Of a stretch of DNA of 35,421 nucleotides, positions 1 through 9,900 are shown piece by piece (position 1 is the stretch's first letter; every line of letters starts with the position of its first letter). The notes under the pieces are model-generated. The model ran no database searches and was not told the origin of the DNA. It saw only the letters and a list, made by a program, of their open reading frames with translations. The DNA lies in contig JAKLDH010000012.1 in assembly GCA_022703625.1 (NCBI GenBank), forward strand, positions 1 through 35,421. The letters run 5' to 3'. Source of the DNA: Cyanobacteriota bacterium. GTDB taxonomy: Bacteria > Cyanobacteriota > Vampirovibrionia > Gastranaerophilales > UBA9971. The position numbers and the translations under genes are program-made.

Positions 1-53
1 TCTCTCTGGTCATCATTTAGGCAAACTTCATATTTTAATACGCTTTTTTTCAT
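1..53 (-). CDS. 5' end of an unknown minus-strand gene (partial)
   Basis: An ATG at 53-51 on the minus strand opens a frame that runs off the window edge with no stop. It reads MKKSVLKYEVCLNDDQR. A GAGG ribosome binding site lies 7 bases upstream (61-64), which supports the start. Only 17 residues are visible, so no family can be named. It diverges from bioF. Confidence 0.55.
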   Translation of the reverse strand, partial: MKKSVLKYEVCLNDDQR

Positions 54-140
54 GTCCTTACCTCACGTCTTTTTCTTCAAGACGTTAAAAACGTAATTTT
101 GTTCTATGCAATCATTCGGTCAGAACAATAGTATTAACAC

Positions 141-206
141 ACCCTCTCTGATATGCAGAGGGGATTGGGACGCGGGTTTTTATTAAATTTTACAGATCAC
201 TATACC
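141..206 (+). repeat. Family I repeat, copy 1
   Basis: A G-rich block followed by CGCGGGT, TTTATTAAA and TTACAGATCACTATA is shared with 17785-17860 (copy 2). Between the two copies the order and spacing are nearly the same. This copy lies just upstream of bioF and contributes the TTTACA that could serve as a -35 box. The remainder of 54-246 shows no gene. Confidence 0.55.
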
Positions 207-219
207 AGCATAGTATAAT
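189..219 (+). promoter_or_regulatory. Possible bioF promoter
   Basis: TATAAT at 214-219 is a perfect -10 box. TTTACA at 189-194 matches 5 of 6 -35 bases, but the 19-base spacer is long. The start codon of bioF follows 27 bases later. The -35 half lies in the family I repeat. Confidence 0.35.
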
Positions 220-246
220 TGTAAAAAAGGAAGCATATTTAATAAA

Positions 247-1416
247 ATGACGGATTTTTACAATTTTCTGGCTGAAAATATAAAGCAAATAAAACAAAAT
301 AACTTATACAGGCAATTTAAAGTATTATCCTCCCGCCCTGGACCTTATGTGGAATATAACGGCAAAAAAGTAATGCAGGTTTCTTCCAACAATTATTTAG
401 GACTTGCAGGAGATGTCAGGCTTGAACAAGCGGTTATTGAATCCGTTAAAAAGTATGGAGTGGGGTCTACCGGCTCAAGATTAATTTCCGGCGCGCGCGA
501 AGTACATGCCCAATTAGAAGAAAAAATAGCGGAATTAAAAGGCGTACAAAGAGCAATGGTTTTTTCCAGCGGGTATGCCGCTAATATAGGCGCTTTATCC
601 GCTCTTTTTGATGAAAACGACGCTGTATACTCTGATAAACTAAATCATGCCAGCATAATTGACGGAATTAAACTATCTAAAGCAAATAAATACATCTATA
701 ATCACTGCGATATAAACAGCTTAGAAGAATTATTGATTAAAAACCAGCATAAACACAGATTAAATGTCATAGTTTCCGATTCAATATTCAGTATGGACGG
801 AGATAGAGCCCCTCTCCTGGAACTTGTCAAGCTAAAAGAAAAGTATGGAGCGGTTTTATTTATTGATGAAGCTCATTCCTTCGGCATTTATGGACATCAT
901 GGAGAAGGATTATCTCATGAATTAGGAATAAGCGATAAAATTGACATACAGATGGGCACTTTAAGCAAGGCGGCAGGCTCTGAAGGCGGTTATATCGCAG
1001 GAAGCAGCGATTTAATCGAATATCTGACAAACAAGTCAAGATCATTTATTTATTCCACCGCTCCTGCAATTCCTTGTATAGCCGCTTCAATTAAAGCTGT
1101 GGAGATAATAAAAACCGCTCACGACCTTAGAGAAAAGCTTTATGTAAATATAGAATATCTGAAAATGAGGCTGAAAGAACATAATTTTGATCTTATACCG
1201 TCTGAATCAGCGATATTTTGTATAAAATTCAATAATATAGAGCAGGCATGTCAAATCTCAGAACAGCTTTTAGAGGAATATAACATCATGGCATCCGCAA
1301 TAAGACCACCTACAGTGGATATTCCACGCATAAGAATATGCGCAATGGCTTTACACAAAAAGTCCGACTTGGATTATTTGGTTAAAAGTCTTTCAGAGAT
1401 GATTAAACCCAATTAA
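247..1416 (+). CDS. bioF: 8-amino-7-oxononanoate synthase (BioF), PLP-dependent
   Basis: Alpha-oxoamine synthase that condenses pimeloyl-ACP/CoA with alanine in biotin synthesis, in the cytoplasm. The 389-residue length is typical. Visible landmarks are SSNNYLGL near 46-53, GSTGSRLISG near 73-82, the SGYAAN stretch at 108-113, His134 in KLNHAS, the DEAHSFG motif (Asp207, His210) and the PLP lysine Lys241 in TLSKAAGSEGGY. A ribosome binding site AAGGAAG precedes the ATG by about 13 bases. The close relative 2-amino-3-ketobutyrate CoA ligase (Kbl) has the same fold; BioF is preferred from overall motif wording, but no other bio gene is visible to confirm it. Its stop shares the palindrome TTAA with the stop of the convergent gene. 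Confidence 0.85.
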   Translation: MTDFYNFLAENIKQIKQNNLYRQFKVLSSRPGPYVEYNGKKVMQVSSNNYLGLAGDVRLEQAVIESVKKYGVGSTGSRLISGAREVHAQLEEKIAELKGVQRAMVFSSGYAANIGALSALFDENDAVYSDKLNHASIIDGIKLSKANKYIYNHCDINSLEELLIKNQHKHRLNVIVSDSIFSMDGDRAPLLELVKLKEKYGAVLFIDEAHSFGIYGHHGEGLSHELGISDKIDIQMGTLSKAAGSEGGYIAGSSDLIEYLTNKSRSFIYSTAPAIPCIAASIKAVEIIKTAHDLREKLYVNIEYLKMRLKEHNFDLIPSESAIFCIKFNNIEQACQISEQLLEEYNIMASAIRPPTVDIPRIRICAMALHKKSDLDYLVKSLSEMIKPN

Positions 1417-2576
1417 GGCATGCCCTTTTGATTGCAACCTGGTATATCAATTTTAGGTTCATCAGTTCTGTTGCCGAGAAGATAAGCTGAAATCACCGCT
1501 GTTATAGGAATACATAAGACTATGCCTATACTTCCGGTTAATGCGGCTGTTATTTCCGTTGCAATTGAATTTAAGCTGATTAATTTTATAAAAGGAGCAT
1601 TAGCGGCAATAAGCGCAAGAGAAAAAGACCCTCCTATATAAGCCAGTATTAAAGTGTCCGCCATCGTTCCCATAACATCTCTGCCGACATTCATGCCGGA
1701 TTTAATTAAATCAACCGGCTTTAAATCATTATTAATACTTTTTATTTCATAAAGACTGCTAGCTATAGACATCCCCACATCCATTACAGCCCCTAAAGCC
1801 CCTATTATTACAGATGCGGCAAGGATTTCCGGAAAATTTAAATCCGGTCTTGCCACCCATAACATCGCCGATTCCTGGTCATGAAAGCCTGTAAGCGGAG
1901 CAAAATGTATTACTATCAAAGAAATAAGCCCTGCGATAAAAACGCTTATAATTGTGCCAAGACTTGCGGCAAGACTTTTTTTATTTAATCCTCCCACCGT
2001 GAACAGGGTCAGGAGTGTGGCGACAAAAGCTACCGCAACGGCTGTAATTATTGGCGGATAGTTATTTAATATTGCCGGAACCAGAATAAAGAAAACTAAT
2101 ATTGTAATTGTAAACAGCGAAATTATAGATTTAATGCCTTTTTTACCCCCAATTAACACTAAAAGAGCTAAAAAGATGCCTAAAACAACCATTAATATAG
2201 GATATCGTTCAATATCGGTTATATAAAACATTGCGTTGCCGGATGTTTCTTCTATATTCATTAAAACCCTTTGGTTAGGCTTTAATCTTATGTCATAGAC
2301 GGGGTTTGAAGTAATATTGTTCTCAATATCCACTATTTTATCCTTATATTTGCCGTTAAGGATTTGAACTTTCGTATATTGAGTTATTTGATCGGACTGA
2401 AGAGATGCAGAAAGCTCAACGTTAAGCTTTTCATCTGTTATTTCAAGAATCTTGCCGCTGGCATAGGATATTTCAGGCGCAACATAAGCTGCTTCCTCCT
2501 GCGCCATAGCTATGGGGCTAAGAGTTACACATACTGCAATAATTAATATTAAATAAAATGTTTTTAATAATTTCAA
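1413..2576 (-). CDS. YibE/F-family membrane protein
   Basis: A 387-residue protein with a signal-like N-terminus (LLKTFYLILIIAVCVTLSP...AMAQ), a periplasmic beta-rich part to about residue 125, then about seven or eight membrane segments. The hydrophobic core, with motifs such as DVGMSIASSLYE and GRDVMGTMADTLILAYIGG, is characteristic of the YibE/F family, whose function is unknown. The frame is open further upstream to 2723, but that part overlaps ruvB. A TTG at 2576 with AGGG 7 bases upstream, directly after the ruvB stop, is the better start and puts the signal peptide at the N-terminus. The last residues (IPGCNQKG) are encoded by a family C repeat terminus. Confidence 0.85.
   Translation of the reverse strand: MKLLKTFYLILIIAVCVTLSPIAMAQEEAAYVAPEISYASGKILEITDEKLNVELSASLQSDQITQYTKVQILNGKYKDKIVDIENNITSNPVYDIRLKPNQRVLMNIEETSGNAMFYITDIERYPILMVVLGIFLALLVLIGGKKGIKSIISLFTITILVFFILVPAILNNYPPIITAVAVAFVATLLTLFTVGGLNKKSLAASLGTIISVFIAGLISLIVIHFAPLTGFHDQESAMLWVARPDLNFPEILAASVIIGALGAVMDVGMSIASSLYEIKSINNDLKPVDLIKSGMNVGRDVMGTMADTLILAYIGGSFSLALIAANAPFIKLISLNSIATEITAALTGSIGIVLCIPITAVISAYLLGNRTDEPKIDIPGCNQKGMP
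1426..1445. repeat. Family C terminal fragment inside a gene end
   Basis: These 20 bases match the right end of the C element at 12288-12307 with one mismatch (TTGATTGCAAC then C or T then TGGTAT). They lie within the last codons of the YibE/F-like gene, so its C-terminus is repeat-derived. Confidence 0.6.
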
Positions 2577-2589
2577 AAAATTACCCTCT

Positions 2590-3663
2590 TTAATCTGTAA
2601 AAAAATTCTGTTGCGCCGAAGGAATTTTATACCCGAGATGCTCATACGCATTACAGCATGCCTTTCTTCCACGGGGAGTTCTTGCAATAAAGCCTGCTTG
2701 CAACAAATAAGGCTCATAAACATCTTCTATTGTTTTTATATCTTCGCCTAAAGCGGCGGCGATCGTTTCTATACCTACAGGACCGCCGTTATGTTTTTCT
2801 ATAAGAAGTTTTAAAAGCTCTCTGTCTGTTATATCCAGACCATATTCGTCAATATTTAATAGTTTTAGAGCTTTTTGAGCTGTTTTTTTTGTAATTAATC
2901 CGTCAGATTTAACGACAGCATAATCTCTTATTCTTTTAAGGAGCCTGTTAGCGATTCTTGGCGTACCTCTGGCGCTGGAAGCAATAAGTTCCGCGCCTTC
3001 TTCATCAATCTCGGCGTTAATTATGGAAGCTGTCCGTTTTAATATTTGTTTTAATTCCTGATCTGTATAGAATTCCAGCTTATGAATAATTCCAAATCTA
3101 TCTCTTAAAGGACCTGACAAAGAACCTGCCTTTGTTGTTGCTCCTACAAGGGTAAATTTTACTATCGGAATTCTTAAAGTCCTTGTGGTTTCGCCTTTTC
3201 CGATAGTTCTGTCTATGGTAAAGTCCTCCATTCCAGGATAAAGAATTTCTTCGGCAATTTTATTCAGCCTGTGAATTTCATCAATGAACAGAAAATCATT
3301 TTTTTTAAGGCTCATCAGAATGCCGATAATATCTCGAGGTTTTTCAAGAGCCGGAGCTGATGTTGTTTTTATTTTTGATCCCATTTCATTTGCGATTACC
3401 GAAGACAGGGTTGTTTTTCCAAGACCCGGCGGACCATAAAAAAGCAAATGGTCGAGGGGTTCGTTTCTTTTTTTCGCCGCTTCTATTGAAATTTTTAGGG
3501 TTTCTTTAAGTTGAGATTGCCCTATGTATTCATCAAAAGACTTTGGGCGGATATTAGTTTCAAAACAGTTATCATAGTCGGTAGTTTTAGCGCAAATATT
3601 TTCTCTTGTTTCTTTTTGCGTTTTTTCCGATTTGAATTTTTCTCCATCCGAGATTATAGCCAA
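2590..3663 (-). CDS. ruvB: Holliday junction branch migration ATPase RuvB
   Basis: AAA+ motor that drives RuvA-bound Holliday junctions during recombination and repair. The 357-residue protein has Walker A GPPGLGKT at 77-84, Walker B FLFIDEIH near 123-130 (Asp127, Glu128), the sensor/arginine segment GPLRDRFG, the sensor-2 [17 protein letters not shown] stretch and the C-terminal winged helix ([32 protein letters not shown]). The start is TTG at 3663 with AAGGA 8 bases upstream; no ATG fits. It is followed after 13 bases by the YibE/F-like gene, whose ribosome binding site abuts the ruvB stop, implying cotranscription. The N-terminal 35 residues are longer and more charged than usual. Confidence 0.96.
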   Translation of the reverse strand: MAIISDGEKFKSEKTQKETRENICAKTTDYDNCFETNIRPKSFDEYIGQSQLKETLKISIEAAKKRNEPLDHLLFYGPPGLGKTTLSSVIANEMGSKIKTTSAPALEKPRDIIGILMSLKKNDFLFIDEIHRLNKIAEEILYPGMEDFTIDRTIGKGETTRTLRIPIVKFTLVGATTKAGSLSGPLRDRFGIIHKLEFYTDQELKQILKRTASIINAEIDEEGAELIASSARGTPRIANRLLKRIRDYAVVKSDGLITKKTAQKALKLLNIDEYGLDITDRELLKLLIEKHNGGPVGIETIAAALGEDIKTIEDVYEPYLLQAGFIARTPRGRKACCNAYEHLGYKIPSAQQNFFTD

Positions 3664-3752
3664 TGTAATATTCCTTAAACTTTTTAATTGTTTTAATTAT
3701 AGCTTAATAGCGATTTGCGTTCAAACAAGTTATATTTAGTTATATCAATCAT

Positions 3753-4017
3753 ATACCAATCAATTTAAAAAACCGTTAAATAAAAAAGATGGTTTTTGTA
3801 AATCCTTAATTAACTTGAGTTGCTAAATAAATAATTTTATATTTGGCGTAGCGGCTGGCTTAGCCAGCCGCTACGCCAGTTTAAGGACATGCAGCTCGCA
3901 GGCTTTGCCTGCGAGCTGCATAAAAATTAAAATAAAATCTTAAGCTATTTCAGCGTTTCGACTAATTAGCAATTCAAGTTAATTAGCAAATTAACGAAAA
4001 CCTATTTGGATTGGTAT
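3753..4017. repeat. Family A element, copy 1, interrupted by element B
   Basis: Both outer ends match other A copies (ATACCAATC at 3753, GATTGGTAT at 4009-4017). Inner sequence ACCGTTAAATAAAAAAGA, TTTGTAAATCCTTAATT and ATTAACGAAAAC also match. The element is split at AATT by element B (3812-3980). Without B and one AATT, this A copy is about 92 bp and lacks the two GC-rich hairpins found in other copies. With B it fills most of the gap between ruvB and the exported protein gene. Confidence 0.8.
3812..3980. repeat. Family B element, copy 1 (nested in A)
   Basis: A 169-bp element with terminal inverted repeats AACTTGAGTTGCTAA and TTAGCAATTCAAGTT (one mismatch). It is flanked on both sides by AATT (3808-3811 and 3981-3984), a 4-bp target duplication; intact A copies have a single AATT at that point. 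It contains two perfect hairpins: GGCGTAGCGGCTGG with its complement, and GCAGCTCGCAGGC with its complement. There is no coding capacity. Confidence 0.85.
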
Positions 4018-4073
4018 AATTTATATTTGAAAAAGTTTACATAAATTGCAACTTGGTATAAATCAAGATAAAT

Positions 4074-4667
4074 TCACTCAAATTTTTCCAAATATTTAAC
4101 CTGTAATTGCTGTTCAAGAACTATAATTACATTATTTCCAGCCAGCATTGCTCTTTCTTGCCCCATTGCTCGCGCGCCTGTCTTTACAAGCTGAACAACA
4201 GGTCCAATATCTTCAATATAGTGAGCTATTTTTTTATATTCCTGCATCTGCGTAACCGCTCCGCCTATAATTCCCATCCCATCAGCAGTCCAGAGGGTTG
4301 CGCTTAAAGTTGTCCGCCATCCGTCAGGGAAAATAATTTCGTTAACGGATAGTTGAAAATAACCGTCCCTGCCTTCTTTAGCTTTTTCCAGCCGGATAAC
4401 CTGACCTAATAATATTGAATCTTTTGGAATACAGGTTGCTTTCCCTATTGTTAAATCGGATACGGTAACGAAAGAAACCCTGTCGCCAATCTGATTGTCT
4501 TTAGTGGAAACGGTTTCCTGCAATATTGCTTTTAGCATAGTCCCTTTTGGAAAGGTTGCTATGGTATCATCAGCGGTCGCCTCAAAGGAAAACACCTGTG
4601 AATAAGCTTTAAAGCTAATCAAAAAGAATAAAAACGCAATAAATATAAAATATTTTAATGTTTTCAT
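4074..4667 (-). CDS. Exported protein of unknown function, VirB10/TrbI-like beta pattern
   Basis: A 197-residue protein with a clear signal peptide (MKTLKYFIFIAFLFFLISFKAYSQ). The middle reads FPKGTMLKAILQETVSTKDNQ, GDRVSFV, CIPKDSILLGQV and IIFPDGW. This order of a Gly-Thr turn, an IPK.S..G turn and a FPDG turn resembles the beta-barrel domain of VirB10/TrbI proteins, but no other secretion gene is here and the resemblance is by eye only. The ATG at 4667 has no strong ribosome binding site. It is a single gene between repeats, probably with its own promoter. A C-element end fragment (4043-4061) lies just past its stop. Confidence 0.75.
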   Translation of the reverse strand: MKTLKYFIFIAFLFFLISFKAYSQVFSFEATADDTIATFPKGTMLKAILQETVSTKDNQIGDRVSFVTVSDLTIGKATCIPKDSILLGQVIRLEKAKEGRDGYFQLSVNEIIFPDGWRTTLSATLWTADGMGIIGGAVTQMQEYKKIAHYIEDIGPVVQLVKTGARAMGQERAMLAGNNVIIVLEQQLQVKYLEKFE

Positions 4668-4753
4668 ATTTTTAATTTTCGGTTAAAAGTAATATAAGAT
4701 TATTTTATATAAGAAACCTGAAAAAGTCTAAAAATCTAAAAAAAAAGATTCTT

Positions 4754-4937
4754 ATACCAATCAAAATAAGTTTTGTTAATTTGTTAAAAAGCTAATATCT
4801 ATAGCCCGCGCCGCCCGTAGGGCGGCGCGGGCTAGGTAAGGGTATGGCGGGCTTTTCGGCGAAGCCGAAAAGCCCGCAAATTAAGAATTTACAAAAATCA
4901 TCTTTTTCATTTGCCGAATTCTTTTAATGATTGGTAT
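4754..4937. repeat. Family A element, copy 2 (overlaps argH stop)
   Basis: A 184-bp element starting ATACCAATCAAAATAAG and ending GATTGGTAT. It has two perfect GC-rich hairpins: AGCCCGCGCCGCCC with its complement near 4803-4834, and GCGGGCTTTTCGGC/GAA/complement at 4847-4877. Its right end encodes the last residues (YTNH) and stop of argH. It fills 4668-4923, which shows no other gene. Confidence 0.85.
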
Positions 4938-6303
4938 AAAGCAATTTTTCATTAATTTCTATAGCTTTTTTTACGGTTTCTTCAGCCGGTCCGCCGATTA
5001 TATTACGTTTATTAACGCATTCTTCAAGAGAAATCGCTTTAAAAACATCCTCTTCAATCAACGGCGAAAGGGTTTTATATTCCTCAAGGGTCATGTCTTC
5101 AAGCCCTATTCCTCTTTGGATACAGGAAAATACAATTTTGCCTACTATTTCATGAGAATCCCTGAATGCAATCCCCTTTTTTGTTAAATAATCAGCTAAA
5201 TCAGTCGCATTGGTAAATCCGCCCTTAGCCCCCTGATACATTTTAGCTTTATTAATCTTGAGAGTTCTTATCATATCAGTAAATACAGGCAAACACATCT
5301 TAACAGTGTCAATTGCGTCAAAAACCGGCTCTTTATCTTCCTGCATATCTTTGTTATAAGCTAAAGGAAGCGATTTCATTGTTGTTAAAAGAGCCATAAG
5401 ACTGCCATAAACCCTACCGGTCTTGCCTCTTACAAGTTCGGCGATATCAGGATTTTTTTTCTGCGGCATAATACTGCTACCTGTACTGAAAGCGTCATCC
5501 AGCTCTACAAATTGGAATTCATGAGAACACCAGATGATTATCTCTTCAGAAAACCTGCTTAAATGCATCATAATAATGGATAATGCGCTTAAAAGCTCTA
5601 TGCAAAAATCCCTGTCTGAAACAGCATCAAGGCTGTTAAGGGAAATCTCCGCAAAGTCAAGCTCTTTAGCTACAAATTCCCTGTCAAGAGGATATGTAGT
5701 TCCGGCAAGCGCTCCTGATCCAAGCGGAAGCGCATTTATACGCTTGTAAGCATCCTCCAGACGCTCTTTATCTCTTTTAAACATCTCGACATAAGCTGTT
5801 AAATGATGGGCAAAACTTATTGGCTGAGCCTTTTGCAAATGCGTATAGCCCGGCATTATAGTTCTGGTATGTTCTTTAGCGGTATTCAAAAGGGCCTTTT
5901 GCAGGTTTGTTATGTGATTTTTAATATTATATATCTCTTCTTTCAGGTACATTCTGATATCAAGGGCAACTTGATCGTTTCTGCTTCTTCCTGTGTGCAG
6001 TTTTTTACCTACCTCGCCTATTCTCGAAATTAAAATTTGTTCAATATTCATATGAATATCCTCAGCGGCAACGTCAAATTCGACTTTTCCGTCCTCTATA
6101 TCAGATAAAATTTCTTTTAAAGACTTCTGTATAAGCAAAGAATCTTCCAGAGGAATAATTTGCTGTACTGCAAGCATTTTTACATGAGCCAGACTGCCTA
6201 AAATGTCCTGTTTATAAAGTCTTTGATCAAAATGAATTGAAGAATTAAAGTCATCAGTTAATTTGTCGGCTGATTTTTGGAATCTCCCACCCCAAAGTTT
6301 CAT
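4924..6303 (-). CDS. argH: Argininosuccinate lyase
   Basis: Splits argininosuccinate into arginine and fumarate, the last step of arginine synthesis, as a cytoplasmic homotetramer. The 459-residue length is typical. It shows the N-terminal [15 protein letters not shown] near 104-111, GYTHLQ with His155, and the superfamily signature [12 protein letters not shown] at 275-286. The ATG at 6303 has AAGGAG about 8 bases upstream. It is the third gene of carB-metW-argH, 12 bases after metW. CarB and ArgH share the carbamoyl-phosphate to arginine route, so the operon is coherent. The C-terminal four residues come from repeat A. Confidence 0.97.
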   Translation of the reverse strand: MKLWGGRFQKSADKLTDDFNSSIHFDQRLYKQDILGSLAHVKMLAVQQIIPLEDSLLIQKSLKEILSDIEDGKVEFDVAAEDIHMNIEQILISRIGEVGKKLHTGRSRNDQVALDIRMYLKEEIYNIKNHITNLQKALLNTAKEHTRTIMPGYTHLQKAQPISFAHHLTAYVEMFKRDKERLEDAYKRINALPLGSGALAGTTYPLDREFVAKELDFAEISLNSLDAVSDRDFCIELLSALSIIMMHLSRFSEEIIIWCSHEFQFVELDDAFSTGSSIMPQKKNPDIAELVRGKTGRVYGSLMALLTTMKSLPLAYNKDMQEDKEPVFDAIDTVKMCLPVFTDMIRTLKINKAKMYQGAKGGFTNATDLADYLTKKGIAFRDSHEIVGKIVFSCIQRGIGLEDMTLEEYKTLSPLIEEDVFKAISLEECVNKRNIIGGPAEETVKKAIEINEKLLYTNH

Positions 6304-6315
6304 ATATATCTCCTT

Positions 6316-6987
6316 TTAAAATGTGCTCATGTTTCTTTCTACAATAAAAATAGCTTCTTCAGCACAAAAATTCGGCATTATGTCATGGATTAAGCCGTTT
6401 TTAATTTTTGCTTCGTTCATGTATATCTCTTTCAGGATTTTAATTTTTCGATTCCTGCAAAATTCCTTGAAATCCAGGATTGTAAGAAGGTGAATATTAG
6501 GCGTGTTATACCATTCAAACGGTAAAATCGCTGATTTTGGCATTCTGCCTTGCAAAAAAAGATAAAATCTTACTTTCCAGTAACCGAAATTAGGAAAACT
6601 AATCACAACTTTTTTTCCGACACGCAACATCTCATTTATCGCAAAATCCGGTTTGTGTATGCATTGCAGCGTTTGATTCAAAATAACATAATCAAACGAT
6701 TTATCCTGATAATCCTTTAGCCCCTCATCAATATCGCCCTGAAAAACCGAAAGCCCTTTTTCTATGCACTTTATAACATTGTCTTCATTGATTTCAACGC
6801 CCCTGCCCTGAACTTTCTTTCTTTCCTTAAGTAGTTTAAGCAATGCGCCGGAGCCGCAACCGAGATCAAGAACCCGTGATTCAGGCTCTATCTGGTCGCA
6901 GATTATTTCATAATTGACATGAAGCCCCATAGAGGTTTCATAGTGCATATTTGTTTTTTTATGTTCTCTCGAAATCTTGTTTGTCAT
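6316..6987 (-). CDS. metW: MetW-like methyltransferase-fold protein
   Basis: A 223-residue Rossmann methyltransferase-fold protein. It matches MetW wording throughout: VLDLGCGSGALLKLL (motif I, near 39-53), GRGVEINEDN, GLSVFQGDIDEGL, FDYVILNQTLQ, PNFGYWKVRF and PFEWYNTPNIHLLTILDF. In other bacteria MetW works with the homoserine acyltransferase MetX in methionine synthesis; no metX is in this window. It begins 5 bases after the carB stop and is translationally close to argH. An internal ATG (residue 14) is possible, because the first 13 residues are not typical of the family and the ribosome binding site is weak. Confidence 0.9.
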   Translation of the reverse strand: MTNKISREHKKTNMHYETSMGLHVNYEIICDQIEPESRVLDLGCGSGALLKLLKERKKVQGRGVEINEDNVIKCIEKGLSVFQGDIDEGLKDYQDKSFDYVILNQTLQCIHKPDFAINEMLRVGKKVVISFPNFGYWKVRFYLFLQGRMPKSAILPFEWYNTPNIHLLTILDFKEFCRNRKIKILKEIYMNEAKIKNGLIHDIMPNFCAEEAIFIVERNMSTF

Positions 6988-6992
6988 TGGAT

Positions 6993-9900
6993 TTATACCT
7001 GAATTGGCGTTTTCATATAGGTTTTAATCTGGTCATAGGTTAATTTCTTCTCTTTTTTTAAGGTTTCTAAAGCCAGCAAATATGCTTTAGCCGTGTCAAG
7101 AGAAGTAAAGCACGGTACTTTATATTGTTCGGCGTATGTTCTTAGCTTAAAGCCGCATCTTCTAACGTCTTTGCCGATTGTAGGGGTGTTAATCACTATG
7201 TTTATCTGTTTATTTTTAATTTTTTCGTGAATAATATCTTCATCAAATTTATCAATTTCAAGAGGATTTATGCCGTGTTCTCTTAAAAACTTGGAAGTAA
7301 GCTGTGTAGCGATGATTCCGAATCCTAATTCCTGAAACTTTCTGACAATGCTCAAAGATTCCTCTTTGTCAGCTTTTTTAACTGAAATCATTATGTTTCC
7401 TTTTTCAGGGAAGAGGTAACCGGCTCCTAAAAAGGCTTTTGCCAAAGCTTTTTCATAAGTTGAATCTACGCCAAGCACTTCTCCGGTTGATTTCATTTCA
7501 GGAGTAACGGCTGTGTCGACATTAGTCAGCTTTTGGAACGAAAATACCGGCGCTTTAACCGCAAAGAGATTTGTATGCGGTAAAAATCCTGTGCCCAAGC
7601 CTAAATCTTTTATTTTTTCTCCGGTAATAACCTGTACAGCAAGCTTTACCATTGGAACTCCTGTTATTTTGCTTATAATAGGCACTGTTCTTGAGGCTCT
7701 GGGATTGACTTCAATGACATAAACTTCCTCATCTTTCACAACATACTGAATATTCATAAGTCCAGTAACCTGAAGAGCCTTTGCCAATTTTTCTGTACAG
7801 GTAATTATCTTTTGTATAACTTTATCTGACAAGGTTCTTGTGGGATATGAACAGAAACTATCGCCTGAATGAACGCCTGTTCTTTCTATATGTTCCATAA
7901 TTCCTGGAATTAAGATGTCTTCTCTGTCAGAAATTGCGTCTACTTCTACTTCTGTGCCTTCTATATACTGGTCGATTAGGATGGGGTGTTCGCTTGAAAG
8001 AGCTACAGCCTCTTTAACATAAGAGGTAAGCCCTTCATCATTATGCACAACCTGCATTGCCCTTCCGCCTATTACATAAGAAGGTCTTACCAATACAGGA
8101 TAGCCTATCCCATTCGCAACTTTTACCGCATCCTTTAAATTAGTAACCGCAGCGCCTTTAGGTTGCGGGATTTGAAGCTCTGTGAGGAGTCTTTCAAAAA
8201 GATTTCTGTCTTCTGCAACGTTTATAGACTCAACAGACGTTCCTAGTATCTGAACCCCTCTTTTAAGAAGTTTTGGGGCAAGATTTATTGCTGTTTGTCC
8301 TCCAAATTGGACAATTACACCTTTTGGCATTTCTTTTCTGATTACGTTAAAAACGTCTTCAATGTACAATGGCTCGAAATACAGCTTGTCAGAAGTGTCG
8401 AAATCCGTGCTGACAGTTTCCGGATTGTTGTTTATAATGATTGATTCATAGCCTGCTTCTCTTATTGCCCACGTTGCATGGACTGAACAGTAGTCAAATT
8501 CTATCCCTTGCCCGATTCTAATCGGTCCTGACCCAAGCACAATGATCTTTTCCTTCTTGCTTATGACGTTTTCTTCTTCCTGCTCAAAGGTTGAGTAGTA
8601 ATAAGGCGTCGCTGATTCAAATTCCGCCGCGCATGTGTCGACCATTTTATACACAGGATATAGATTATGAGCTCTTCTCAGGGTGTCGAGAGCTTCTATA
8701 GATTCTTTTGACAATTCCTGTATTTCAACGTCAGTAAATCCCATTGTTTCAGCCTTTTTAAGCAGTTCAATCGTCATTGACTGGGTTTGAAGCTGGTTTT
8801 CGACATCAATTATATTATTTATCTTTTTAATAAACCATTTGTCGATTTTTGTGATTATATTTATTCTTTTTACTGAAATTCCTTTTCTTAACGCCTCCGC
8901 AACTGTAAAAATCCTTTCATCATCAACGATTTCCAGCTTTTTCATCAGCTCATCTTTTGAAAGCATTGTAAGATGTTCTTTTCTTAAGCCTGTTTCCTTG
9001 CCTTCAAGAGAAATTACAGCTTTTAAAAAGGAGCTTTCAAAGTTCCTGTCTATTGCCATGACCTCTCCGGTGGCTTTCATTTGTGTGCCAAGTTTTCTGT
9101 TGGCATACGCAAACTTGTCAAAAGGCCATTTGGGAATCTTTGTAACCACATAATCAAGCGCGGGTTCAAAGGAAGCTTTGGTTTTCTTTGTTACATAATT
9201 TGGAATTTCATGCAGGTTAAAGCCTACAGCGATTTTAGCGGCGATTTTTGCGATAGGATAGCCCGCCGCTTTTGATGCAAGAGCTGAAGACCTGCTTACT
9301 CTAGGGTTAACTTCGATTACAACATAGTCCATGTTCTCGGGATTCAAGGCAAACTGGACATTACAGCCACCTTCTATCTTTAAAGCTCTTATTATATTTA
9401 AAGATGATGTTCTTAAAAGATGATATTCTTCATCCCGCAAGGTTTGAGAAGGAGCTACAACTATGCTATCTCCTGTATGGACGCCTACAGGATCGATATT
9501 TTCCATATTACAAACCACAATGCAAGTATCGTTAGCGTCCCGCATGACTTCATATTCAATTTCTTTCCATCCTGCAACGCTTTTCTCAAGCAAAACCTGA
9601 TTAATCCTGCTGTACAGCAAGCCTGTATAAATTATTTCTTTTAATTCCTTCTCGTTTTCGGCTATTCCTCCACCTGTTCCGCCTAATGTGTAAGCTGGTC
9701 TTATTATTACAGGGTAGCCGATTTTTTCCGCAAATTTGATTCCGTCCTCAATATTATCGACTATATCGCTTGGTGGTATTGGTTCGCCGATATCCTGCAT
9801 TAGTTTTTTAAAGCTTTCTCTGTCTTCTGCCTGTTTTATCGCTTTTAATGATGTCCCCAGAAGCTTAACGTTATATTTATCCAGAATACCGGCTTCGTTA

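Noticed and set aside
2577-2723. 49-residue N-terminal extension of the YibE/F-like gene
   Set aside because: Overlaps ruvB coding sequence and precedes a signal peptide; the TTG at 2576 has a proper ribosome binding site.
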